A DNA stretch of 64,000 nt. Origin: Linanthus parryae. Lineage: Eukaryota > Streptophyta > Magnoliopsida > Ericales > Polemoniaceae. The stretch covers positions 67,984,127-68,048,126 of the forward strand of contig JALGPY010000006.1 of NCBI GenBank assembly GCA_023055425.1. The letters are read 5' to 3'. The notes beneath the pieces were generated by a model. It saw nothing but the letters and a program-made list of their open reading frames with translations. It ran no database searches and had not been told where the DNA came from. A program made the translations under genes and the position numbers. This document shows, one piece after another, positions 36,004 to 46,737 of the stretch. Within the stretch, counting starts at the first letter, position 1. Each line of letters begins with the position of its first letter.

Positions 36004-37433
36004 TGTTGGAATAGATGCCCTAGAGGCAATCTAGTTTAGTATGAATTTGTATTTGGCTAGAAAATTCATTTATTATTTATTGGATATTTAATATAATGAA
36101 GTTCTTAGATTTACAATCGTGTTGTTTATCTTAAATATCCCTAGTCAAGTATAATGATTAATGGGACAATCATCTATAGACTAGTATGGGGTTGGATTGA
36201 TATGGAGATATCACGATCCAACACATAGGTGTGCATTACGGAATGTTGCACTGGATTGACCCATCACCGAGAAGGCTACATACATGTTATGTTGAGTCAC
36301 AAGTGCTTCTCGGGTACAATGGTATTGTCATCCTTAGACTTGAAGTCACTAGATATTCTAGTTGTGGATCATTGTGATCTTGGTAGCGTCAAACGCTACA
36401 CCGTGACTGGGTAGTTATAAAGGCGTGTACTGGATACAATGAGAAGCAAGCTTAGAGATCGTAGTGGACGTAGAGAGGATTTGCCCCTCCCACATAACGG
36501 GAGCAAATATCCTAGGCCACTCGAAGGATAGTGCTTATAGAATGTCTGGCCAGACTCAAATAAATCAATATGGGATATTGATGTTATTTGCACGAATAAG
36601 GCTATTCTATGGATCGAGAAACTAGGGATTGGATATACGATTGTGACTTGTATGTCTCGTGTCCAATCCGGGATATGGAGGCAAAGGGATGAGACAATTA
36701 CTTGTACAAGGTTGTCTAGATGACTATTCTATTAGTTGGCTAGAATGGATGTTTTGCTAGAAACCGCTCCATATTAGCAAAGAGTTGCTACCAACTAAAT
36801 AGAACCTATGGGGTCACACGCTATATAGAGTTGTACTAGATTTGGGAATTAATTAATTGGATTAATTAATTAGAAGGATCACTTTGCAAACCCTTGCAAA
36901 CTTAGTAGGGACTAATTTGCAAAGGAAGGGACTAAATTGAATTCTAGTAGGACTAGAATAAGTCCTTTAGGTAGTTAACAAGGAGTTGTTGGACTATATA
37001 AAGGACCCTCCTTCCTTCCTTCCTCATAACTTATGCTCTAAAGAGAACATAACAAGAGTGGGAGAGAACAAAGGAGAGAGAGCAAGCCACAAAGGAGGTC
37101 GACGCCCCCCTTGCCGCCGCCCTCGTCCCCGTCGGCCAAAAGGAAGGGCCGAGCCCCTTTCTTTGTCTCGTTTTGCGTGATTCCTTCACCCTCCTCTCAT
37201 TCCGGGCTAGCACCAAGGAGATTGGAGATCTAGGATCAACTCTAGGCGTGGATCAACTATAGAGAACGTGACACTATTCGCGTTTGAAGTCATCAAGGAG
37301 AACCCAAAGGTGTGTTTATGATTTCTTACCTTCACTATCGTTATGCATCTAGACTTGTGATCCTTGGAGGGTTTTGCATGGTTGTTTGTTTGATTATGCT
37401 TCCGTTGCGCGATCCATGAATCAAAACCCTACA
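36004..37433 (+). repeat. 3' LTR of the copia element
   Basis: TGTTGGAATAG ... AACCCTACA, 1430 bp, the same length as the 5' LTR with about nine substitutions by eye and no indel. TATA box ACTATATAAA at 36993-37002. Confidence 0.95.
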
Positions 37434-37438
37434 GGCAC

Positions 37439-38931
37439 GTTTCTCGAGGAAGATTGGCACGCATCCCGGGGAGCCTGGCACGCATCCCGAGGCATCCCGA
37501 GCAGTTTGGCACGCATCCCGAGACGGACGAATCACACTCCGGGAAGATCAGCAGTCATCCCGAGACATCCCGAGGAGCCTGGTACGCATCCCGAGGTATC
37601 CTGAGGAGTTTGGCGCGCAAACCGAGGAGGCAGCTACCTACGCTGCTAGCTACGCAGGTAGCTACGCAGCTACCTACGCAGTTAGCTACGCAGCTAGCTA
37701 CGCAGTTACCTACGCAGCTAGCTACGCAGGTAGCTACGCAGCTACCTACGCAGTTAGCTACGCTGCTAGCTACGCAGCTACCTACGCAGTTAGCTACGCA
37801 GCTAACTACGCAGGTAGCTACGCAGCTATCTTGCGCAGTTGGCCCGTTTCCCAAGGCGGTGGCAGACGGCCCGTTTCCCGAGGCGGTTTCGGCCCAGTGG
37901 CAGTTTCGTAATTTCGTCAGTTTCCAGAAACGTCTCCAGTACTATATAAAGACTCGTCCAGTGCTCATCACAAAAAAACAACACAATTCTCAGCACAACA
38001 ACTTACTGAAGGAGATCACAGAGCACTCTCGGTGAGCACGGAAGCAGGAATTCAGAATCTACAGCACGCGTTTGATTTCCCTATCTCTCTTATTCAGAAA
38101 CGTTGTTATTTAATTATGTCACTTAGTAGCTAAACCTTTTACCTAGGTTCTCGGTGAACCTATGGTTTCGTATCCAGATTTTATTATAGACGTTTGATTA
38201 TGGATTCATGATTGTTATCTTAAATTCAGCAGCTTTATCTGTTATTCTGTCTTTGACTGTTATCGTATATGCATGATCGGAGTCGCGAACCAGAATTGCT
38301 ATAGACCCGAGCCTGTAGGTGAAAACGTCAGGTTAGGGTTAGGAAGAAAAGACAGGATTTAGTACCTTACCCTGATAGACCGATCAGAGAAAGGGAGATA
38401 GGGCTAGCATTGAAAAACGTGAGATCAACTATTAGAGAATTTGACCCGGGCCATTCGGACAGGTTAGAAACCCTAACAGGCTTAGACCGAGACTGCAGAT
38501 TTAGGCAGCTTAACAAGAATCTGAAAGTCTGCAGGATCGGGATTACGTGTGGAATCTGAAAAGTCACTGCACAACTGGTACGTTGCACAGATATCGAAAC
38601 TTCTGAGTGTTTTCATAATCGAGCGTAAAACTGAAATCTGTAGAAACCCTAGGGGATCCTGGAGCCTAGTTCTCATCTATTATCGTAACAACCAATTCAA
38701 CTTATTTCAGAAAACGTCACAAAAACTATTTACGTTTACGTTTTTAATTTCTGTTTTTAGTTTAGTAAACTGCAATCACAACCTACTCCTCCTTGTTACT
38801 ACACTCGGTTAACCGAAACTGACAACGTGAGTAAACCCGAAATAGTCCTCGTGGGAACGATCACCCGAGTCTAATTGCACCCGGTATTACAAGATTCGTA
38901 CACTTGCGATAGCACGTTAGTTTGCGCATCA
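37439..38931 (+). repeat. 5' LTR of element B, right piece
   Basis: Continues from 29641 after the copia insertion; with the left piece the LTR totals about 1789 bp. It contains imperfect GGCACGCATCCCGAG repeats (37434-37620), the 12-bp array (37639-37830), a TATA box ACTATATAAA (37941-37950), and ends GCGCATCA seven bases before the PBS. An ORF of 193 codons across the repeats is a by-product of their period. Confidence 0.85.
37639..37830 (+). repeat. 12-bp tandem array TACGCAGNTANC, 16 units
   Basis: Sixteen consecutive 12-bp units beginning at 37639, each TAC-GC(A/T)G plus a variable base and TANC, with exact 12-bp spacing to the last unit at 37819. It lies in U3, about 110 bp upstream of the TATA box. 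Units differ at the same few positions. Confidence 0.95.
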
Positions 38932-38937
38932 AGTTTT

Positions 38938-38955
38938 TGGCGCCGTTGCCGGGGA
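38938..38955 (+). other. Primer binding site, tRNA-Asp type (element B)
   Basis: TGGCGCCGTTGCCGGGGA, six bases after the LTR end, a full-length match to the complement of the plant tRNA-Asp 3' end. Confidence 0.85.
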
Positions 38956-39077
38956 CTTTTTAGGGTCTATTTAGTAGTCAGAATTAGTTTTCTGAGTCAT
39001 TGTTTATTTTCAGTTTTGGTATTTTTCCTTTTATCTCACTGCGTTTTTGAATCTGCGTTTTCAGGACTGTTCAGTTG

Positions 39078-40829
39078 ATGCCCAGATTGCCTCGCGATTT
39101 GGTGTCACCACTCGACAACCCGGAAAAATTGTATACCGAACAGAACCGCAGAAACCGAGAAAGCAGGATGGCAACCAACCAGAGAGATACGCCCGAGAAC
39201 ACCGAAGCCGGTGGACAGGAACGAGAGACACGTACCCCAGCCCAGATGGCTCGGTACATTGAGGAACTTGTCACGGCGGGACTTGCTGCCCGAAGCAACC
39301 AGAGAACATATAACCGATCTGGGAAGGCGTTGGTGGAAAATTTCGAAGTCCCCACCGGGGGGCATGAGCGAGCTATTGTGGTGCCCGAGATCACCGCCGA
39401 GCACTTTGACATCAAACCATCCACCATCCAGACGGTACAAACTCTCTGCCCGTTTCATGGCAGGGCCGACGAAGACCCGAACGATTTTATCGGGAAATTC
39501 GAAGATTACTGCAACAAGGTCAGATACAAGGGGGTAGAAGCAGAGGCACTCATGCTGATCTTATTTCCATACTGTCTTTACGGAGTAGCCAAAGACTAGC
39601 TCGAATCCCGACCACCCCGATCTATCACCACATGGGAGGAGTGTGTCGCAGATTTTCTGGCAAAGTTCTATCCCGCCTCCCGAGTCATACAGTTACAGAG
39701 CGAGATCCTGTCATTCAGGCAGAAGATGGGGGAGACGGTGGTGGACGCATGGGACAGGCTCATGAGATTGGTCAAACGGTGCCCAAACCACGGCTTTGGA
39801 GACGCGAAAATTCTGCAGGTTTTCTACCATGCCCTAGACAGGGAGAACGCCGACAGGATTGACAGAGAGGCCGGGGGAAACTTCCTGTATCACGTGGACA
39901 AAGAAGGTGCGTATGACCTGATGAAGCAGTTGGCCAAGCAGGACACCCGACTGTTTGACGATCGCAGGATGGCGGCTAGAGCCGAACCCGCAGAGGATGA
40001 CCGGATAGACAACCTGGCCAAGATTGTTCACGACTTGGTCAAGAAAGTCTACTCGGATAAGAAGACTGTTGCAGCAGTCGAAGAACCTGATCTGGACACA
40101 GCCATAGAGGAGCTAAGGACCGAAGACACCAATTACGTACAGCAGCAGTGGACCCGAGCCGGTACCGAACGGGTACGAGAGACCATCCCGGGTTTCGGTA
40201 CGAAAACCCGAACGCAACAGTTTATGCACCGGGATTCCAGCACAGGCCACCAGCCCAGCAGGCTGCCCCGGCCCAGCAGGCTCAGTCAGTCCCATCTGCG
40301 CAGCAGTACGACGCCCAGATGAAAGAGATCAAGTCCATGTTCCAGACCATGGAGTCCCGGTTCAAGCACATGGACACCCTGACGGCAGATATGCAGACAA
40401 CCAAAACGTCACTGCACGCTTTGGAAGTACAAGTAGGGCAGTTAGCACAGCAGCTAACAGAGAGACAGCCAGGAAACCTACCCTCGAATACAGTAAATAA
40501 TCCACGGGCTCAGATCAATGCTATCTCTACTCGGAGTGGATTGGCACTGCAGGATCCACCGTATCCCAGCCACGCACGTGCAGAAAATTCGAAAGAAATA
40601 GAACGCAACTTGTCGGGCCAGGATAACAGCACAGTCGAACGCCCCCAGCCGAAGGGCTCGGTTGAGCAGGATGCAGTGCAGAACGAGACAGGTGCAGAAA
40701 CTGTACCAGTCTCCAAGGAGGTCCCGTACCCCTTGCGAACACGAAAGAGGGATGACAGCAAGGACTACGCCAGGTTTCTCGAGATGTTCAAGCAGCTGCA
40801 GATTAACATACCTTTTGCCGAGGCTTTGG
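39078..40829 (+). pseudogene. gag of Athila-like element B (one stop, one frameshift)
   Basis: ATG 39078 opens a frame with the same capsid core as element A (DPNDFIGKFEDYCNKVRYKGV, LILFPYCLYGVAKD), broken by TAG 39597-39599 where element A has a Trp codon. The frame continues (AWDRLMRLVKRCPNHGFGD, RENADRIDREAGGNFLY) until a shift near 40150-40175, after which the gag tail (GTRDHPGFRY, coiled-coil-like MKEIKSMFQTMESRF and LHALEVQVGQLAQQL) runs on in another frame into pol. An internal Met (MATNQRD, about 39168) corresponds to the start left in element A. Confidence 0.85.
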
Positions 40830-43800
40830 CTAAGATGCCCACTTACGCCAAATTCCTCAAGGACATCTTGTATGGGAGGAGGCGGATGAGCGATTTCGAG
40901 ACCATATACCTGACGGCAGAAGTGAGCAATTGTGTGAAGAATGGGCTACCGAGGAAGAGAAAGGATCCTGGCAGTTTCGTCATACCGGTCACCCTAGGTA
41001 ACGTTTACACAGGAAAGGCTCTGTGTGACCTAGGGGCCAGCATCAATCTGATGCCACTGACGATTTTCAAGAGTTTGAAAGTCGGTGAACCCCGACCCAC
41101 CAGAATCATGTTGCAGATGGCAGACAGGTCCGTAAAACAGGCTTATGGGGTTATCGAGGATATTCTGGTCAAGGTCGGCGGGCTGATTTTTCCGGCAGAT
41201 TTCGTCATCCTGGACATGGAGGCAGGGGAAGTACCGCTCATACTTGGCAGGCCGTTCTTAGCCACGGGCGAAGCAATGATAAACTGCAAAAGCGGGGAGC
41301 TGACCATGCAGATTAACGAGGAAAAGGTGAAATTCAACGTTTTCAAAAATCTGCAACTGCCAAATTACTACGATCACGAGGATATCTTTGCCATCGATGT
41401 GGTTGACGAAGGTTGGGAAAACGAGGAGATGGACCAATTGTGGGAAGATATCGACAGCATGTACGGGGAAGAAAAGGAGAAGACTCGGTGCGAGCACGCC
41501 ATGCGAGCCGAGGACTGGACCACTCTGCACCGGCACGAAAACGGCGGGCAAAAGATGATTCTGGTCCCGTCACTCAAGGAGCCACCCGCACTGGAGCTGA
41601 AACCGCTCCCGAGCCATCTCAGGTATGCGTATATTGGTGAAGATAGTACTCTACCCGTAATTATTTCGTCACGTTTATCTCAGGAACAGGAACAGAAACT
41701 GCTGGAAGTATTGCGAGAGCATAAGGAAGCAATCGCCTGGACGATTGCAGATATCAAGGGGATCAGCCCCTCCTACTGCATGCACAAGATCCGCATTAAA
41801 GAAGGCAAGAAATCGGTGATTCAGCCCCAGCGGAGACTGAATCCGAACATGAAGGACGTTGTGCGAAAAGAGGTTATGAAGTGGCTGGAAGCGGGAATCA
41901 TATACCCCATATCGGACAGCACATGGATCAGCCCGGTCCAGTGCGTGCCCAAAAAGGGGGGTATTACGGTGGTGCATAATAAAGACCAGGAGCAGATTGC
42001 GCAGCGCACCGTTACAGGCTGGCGGATCTGCATGGACTATCGGAGGCTAAACGATGCAACACTGAAAGACCACTTCCCGCTACCATTCATGGACCAAATG
42101 CTGGACCGGCTCGCCCACCACGCCTATTACTGTTTTCTGGACGGGTACTCCGGGTACAACCAGATTTGCATAGCCCCGGAAGATCAGGAAAAGACGACGT
42201 TTACCTGCCCATACGGTACGTTTGCGTTTCGGCGCATGCCGTTCGGGTTGTGTAATGCTCCTGCCACATTCCAGAGATGTCTGATGGCAATTTTTTCCGA
42301 CATGATCGAGAAAAATCTGGAGGTCTTCATGGACGACTTTTCACTATTCGGGGACAGTTTCGAAGACTGCCTGTTCCATTTGGGTCAAGTTCTGATCCGA
42401 TGCAAGAAGGCGAATTTGGTGCTCAATTGGGAAAAGTGTCACTTTATGGTCACCGAGGGGATCGTGCTGGGTCACAGAATTTCCAGCAAGGGACTCGAGG
42501 TGGACCGGGCTAAGATCGAGGTGATAAAGCAGCTTCCATACCCGACGAACGTAAGGGCGATCAAAAGTTTTCTGGGACATGCAGGATTTTACTGAAGGTT
42601 CATCAAAGACTTTTCCAAGATCACAAAGCCACTCTGCACTTTACTCGGAAAAGACGTACCCTTTGATTTCGATGCAGCATGTCGGCAGGCTTTTGACCAT
42701 TTGAAAGAGAAGCTGACCACAGCCCCGGTTATAACCACGCCGGATTGGTCACTCCCGTTTGAGCTGATGTGTGACGCCAGCGACTACGCAGTCGGGGCAA
42801 TTTTGGGGCAGCGAAAGGATAAATTCTGCCACGTCATTTATTATGCGAGCCGGGTACTTAACGACGCCCAGCTCAACTATGGCACGACAGAAAAGGAACT
42901 GCTGGCCGTGGTGTATGCCCTGGACAAATTCAGGCCCTATTTGGTCGGGTCAAAAGTTATCGTTTTTACCGACCATAGTGCCCTGAAATACCTGCTGGAC
43001 AAGAAGGACGCAAAACCGAGATTGTTGAGGTGGGTACTACTGATGCAGGAATTCGACGTGGAAATCCGGGACAAGAAGGGAGTTGAGAACGTGGTGGCGG
43101 ATCACCTATCCAGACTCGAGAACGTGAAGGTGGACCCGGTACCGATCAAGGAAAACTTCCCGGACGAACACATCATGGCAGTAAAAATCGGGAGACCGTG
43201 GTACTATGCCATAGCCAATTACTTGGTAACTGGCACGCTTCCCGAGGATCTCACCCCGTCTCAGCGGAAAAAGTTCGTTTCCGAAAGTCGACAGTATTTC
43301 TGGGATGACCCGTACTTATTCAAACGGGGGGCCGATAACATCCTGAGAAGGTGTATCCCGACCCACGAGGCCTGGAACGTGATCCGACACTGCCACTCAT
43401 CACAGTGTGGGGGTCATTTTGGGGGAACGCGAACAGCTCATAAAATACTGCAGTCCGGCTTTTTCTGGCCGACAATCTTCAAGGACTGTCACGACTATGT
43501 GCAGGGATGTGATCGATGCCAGAGAACAGGAAACACGTCACATCGGGACGAGATGCCGATGACCGTGTGGCAGGAGGTAGAGCCGTTTGATGTATGGGGG
43601 ATTGACTTCATGGGTCCGTTCCCGTCTTCGATGGGAAATCTTTACATTCTGCTGGCAGTGGATTATGTGACGAAGTGGATCGAGGCGATTGCGTGTCAGA
43701 AAAACGACGCAGCTACGGTTGAGCGTTTTCTGAAACGCAACATTTTTACCCGGTTCGGGACGCCCAGGGCGATGATCAGTGACGAGGGATCACACTTCAT

Positions 43801-44485
43801 TAATCGAGTTTTCGCCAAAGTTCTGAAACAGTACGGTGTGTCGGTTCACAAGGTGTCACTACCCTACCATCCGCAGACAAACGGGCAAGCCGAGGTTTCG
43901 AATCGAGAGATCAAGAGCATACTCGAGAAAACAGTGAATCTCGGCCGAAAGGATTGGTCCATCATACTGGACGATGCGCTTTGGGCCTACAGGACTGCTT
44001 TCAAAACACCGCTGGGAATGTCACCATACCAGCTCGTGTTTGGGAAAGCGTGCCACTTACCGGTGGAGTTGGAGCACAAAGCATACTGGGCCATCAAACT
44101 GCTCAACATGGACCAGAATCTAGCAGGAGATAAGAGGAAAATGGCGTTGCTGGAATTAGAGTAATTCCGCAGAACGGCATTCGAGAGCGCTAAAATCTAC
44201 AAAGAGAAGACGAAAAAGTGGCATGACCAGCGGATCACGCCGAAGCAGTTCAACGAAGGCGACAAAGTGCTTCTCTACAATACGAGGATGCGGTTCTTTC
44301 CGGGCAAGTTGAGGTCTCGATGGTCGGGACCGTTCATCATCAAGAAGATATTTGCATGGGGAGCATTTGAGCTGGAGAATCCAAAAGACGAGTCCAGTTT
44401 CAGGGTAAACGGGAACCGGATCAAGCCATATCTCGAGACAGTTGAAGTCGCCAAAGTAGACCCCGTCTACTTTGACGACCCGTGA
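40830..44485 (+). pseudogene. pol (protease, RT, RNase H, integrase) of Athila-like element B
   Basis: Same frame as the end of gag. Protease LCDLGASINLMP and LILGRPFLATGE; RT with RMPFGLCNAPATF and the FMDD box in LEVFMDDFSLFG; RNase [18 protein letters not shown] and VVADHLSRL; integrase zinc domain ([12 protein letters not shown] ... CDRCQRTGN), core [20 protein letters not shown] and [12 protein letters not shown] with all three catalytic residues, and C-terminal GKLRSRWSGPF. Two in-frame stops only: TGA 42593-42595 (Arg CGA expected) and TAA 44162-44164. The frame ends at TGA 44483-44485. Much better preserved than element A, yet still unable to give a full polyprotein. Confidence 0.92.
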
Positions 44486-44493
44486 GAGGTAAC

Positions 44494-44551
44494 CGGGTCG
44501 GGCCGTCGACCGTAAATCACAAGCGCTTGGTGGGAGGCAACCCATCGGATT
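44494..44551 (+). promoter_or_regulatory. Conserved post-pol element with short hairpin (element B)
   Basis: GGGTCGGGCCGTCGACC, then AAGCGCTT and GGTGGGAGGCAACCCA, in the same order and position as 12945-13001 in element A. The stem is shorter here (TGGG with CCCA). Function unknown. Confidence 0.6.
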
Positions 44552-44738
44552 ACGTTAATTATTTATTTATTACAGTTTTTATTTTTACGTTCTGAATTTT
44601 CAGAGAGGCGAGATGAGTGTGTGTTAATGGGTAGACAAGTTTGTGCAGGAAATTTTAAGCAAAAAATGTGCGGGTCAAAATCGAGAGGTCCGACACGCAT
44701 TCAAAGAAGTACAGAAAAAACTGGCCCAAAAGGCTAGT

Positions 44739-44948
44739 TACGCAGCCCAGCAGGCCAATTACGCAGAAATAATAAATAATAATAATAATAATAATAATAA
44801 TATTATAACTACGCTGGCCCAAAGGCCAATTACGCAGCCCACAAGGCCAAATACGCAGGCCAGAAGAAAAAAAAATTGAAGTGGACCAGCCACGCAGCCG
44901 GCCCAAACACGCGGCCCAGTTACGCAGCCCAGCTAGAATGCCACGCAG
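44739..44948 (+). repeat. Internal TACGCAG/CACGCAG repeats (element B)
   Basis: TACGCAG at 44739, 44760, 44831, 44852 and 44921, with CACGCAG at 44891 and 44942, several followed by CCCA or GGCC. This heptamer is the core of the 12-bp array in the same element's U3 (37639-37830). An (AAT)n microsatellite splits the block (about 44769-44802). Confidence 0.75.
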
Positions 44949-45339
44949 CAGGGGGAGGCAAGTGCAGCTTCCCAAACCTTAGGGGCCAAAATGCCATTTC
45001 ACCAAACTTGGGGGGAGTTTTTTGCAATTTTCGAAAAGTGCCAATTATTTAGCACAACTATATGGACGGGTTCAGTAACCATTGTCCTCCATTGTTGGTG
45101 TTTTGAAGCTTCCTCTTTCCTCATTTTCTCTCCACCTTCAAAAGTTCAAATTTCACCAAATCAAAAACCGAGCACGTTTTTGGGATCCTCGTGAGAACTG
45201 GATCATTTTGGTGTAGTTGAAGCTGCAAAACAGTGTCCGAATTGGTGTGGGGGTCAAGTCAAAATTTGTGAAAAAATTTGAAGAAAAGCTCCAGATTCGT
45301 TGGCTTCGGGTCGAAATTTGAGAAAACACAAAGGAGAAA
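44949..45339 (+). promoter_or_regulatory. TATA-like box and pyrimidine-rich leader after the repeats (element B)
   Basis: ACTATATGG near 45057 is followed some 50 nt later by C/T-rich sequence (CTTCCTCTTTCCTC, about 45109-45140). The stretch ends at the gag-only array; the leader would resume at 62094. The plan mirrors element A. Promoter function is inference. Confidence 0.3.
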
Positions 45340-46139
45340 TGTAATAACCCGTATTTTGCGCTAGGGTTATATTAGTAATTTTATATGTCATAGTTATTAT
45401 GAGAACGCGACAATCGTATTGTTTGATATTAGTACTGTTAGTCGTTTAAGACGTTATAGATATCATGCGTGATTTGATTTCGTAGTGATTAACTACTTGT
45501 TCATTTACAATTATTTTGATAAGCTAGATTATTGTTATAAATTATTTTTAAACAAATTTATCTTATTTTCAATAATAAGTCATTTATAAATTTCAACTAA
45601 TCGTTTGGTAAATTTTTACTAAAAGAAAAGCGTTGACGAGTTTTCTTAAAATCAACATTTGAACCTCTATTAAAAGTATTAGTCGAACTTAATTTTATTA
45701 GTCAAACTCATTTGTATATCAGTTAAACTAATTTTAATAATCAAAATTTATTTTGCCAGTAAATATTTAGTTTCTATCAGTCAAACTCCGTTATAGATAG
45801 TCAGATATCGTTTGTCGGTCTAATTTACTTTTACCTGTCAAGTTTATATTTATCAGTCAAATTATTATTATTTTTTTTTTTTTATATTCAAAATCGTTTG
45901 TTTAAAGCGTGTAAATTTATAGTCGTGTTTTATTAGTTTTGTCACGTTTCAATTACTCGTCGCGTACCCGAACCACCGCGTCATCCGAGCCCGTGCCACA
46001 CCGTATAAGTTTCTCTTATTCACCTTCGTTCTTTTTCTTCTTTCTCTCCCGACACTCCCTCTGATTTAGCCGCCCCTATCACCACCCTACTCCTTGCACC
46101 ATCACCATCACCATCACCATCACCACCCATTATCTCTAC

Positions 46140-46737
46140 TAGGGCAGAGCACGGACCGGGTTGGGCGGGTGAGGGCTTTGTTTCCTACCCAACCCAATGA
46201 TTCCGGGTTTGTCATATCGATACCCAAACCCAATCAAGTAGTCGACAAACCCAAACCCGATCAAGCCTTTCGACTCGGACCGGTTCGGCCGGGTTTAGAC
46301 GGGTTCAAAATGTTGAACCGTTAGCAAACTTTATGTCTATGAACAAGACATATTTAGTGCAAATCGGAAAAATATACATTTTTCAATCTTACTAATACAT
46401 AACAAAGCCGAATATGACATTATAATTGATGGAGAAAATGATATTAATGCATAAGTTGAGAAAAATCAACTAAAACTATTGTCCGTTCGTATAAAAAGTT
46501 TACTTGGACGGTATTATCTAACTAGTAATATGTAAATTTTTCATATAAAATTTTAATCGGACCGGACCGGGTTTAATCGGTTTTTCCAACTTCAAACCCA
46601 TGATCAATCAACGTTAGTTCGGGTTTGCAATTTTATACCCATACCCAATCAAGTAACTTAAACGGGTGTTAAATTCGGACCGGTTTGATGCAGACCGGTT
46701 TGGGGCGGCCGGTTTGGGCGAGTTTTGCTCACCCCTA
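46140..46737 (+). mobile_element. Non-autonomous hAT-type element, 598 bp, in LTR 1
   Basis: Left end TAGGGCAGAGCACGG, right end GTTTTGCTCACCCCTA: imperfect inverted repeats sharing TAGGG and GAGCA. Perfect 8-bp duplication ATCTCTAC at 46132-46139 and 46738-46745. LTRs 2 and 3 show the empty site. No transposase ORF; the interior carries GGGTTTGGG-type arms. The orientation given is arbitrary. Confidence 0.9.

Larger units (their letters stand above)
29642..37433 (+). mobile_element. Young Ty1/copia element nested in the 5' LTR of element B
   Basis: Two LTRs of exactly 1430 bp (29642-31071 and 36004-37433), a perfect 5-bp target duplication GGCAC (29637-29641 and 37434-37438), a tRNA-iMet PBS, gag-pol and a purine-rich tract. 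About nine LTR differences are visible by eye (roughly 0.6%), so insertion is recent compared with element A. Pol carries a frameshift near 34587 and a large deletion near 35560, so movement would have needed proteins from a related copy. A third LTR of the same family starts at 63690. Confidence 0.95.

Noticed and set aside
37639..37830. Regular short repeats considered as a CRISPR array
   Set aside because: Contiguous 12-bp units without spacers, in a plant retrotransposon LTR.
37454..38035. 193-codon ORF with regular TQLAT-type repeats
   Set aside because: Created by the 12-bp array, whose period is a multiple of three; it lies within LTR U3 across the TATA box and matches no family.
46094..46324. 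ORF beginning with ten His codons (also at 52737 and 58774), resembling a His tag
   Set aside because: It starts at TTG, not ATG, and is a (CATCAC)n microsatellite in the LTR leader; no protein domain follows. Not a vector remnant or a gene.
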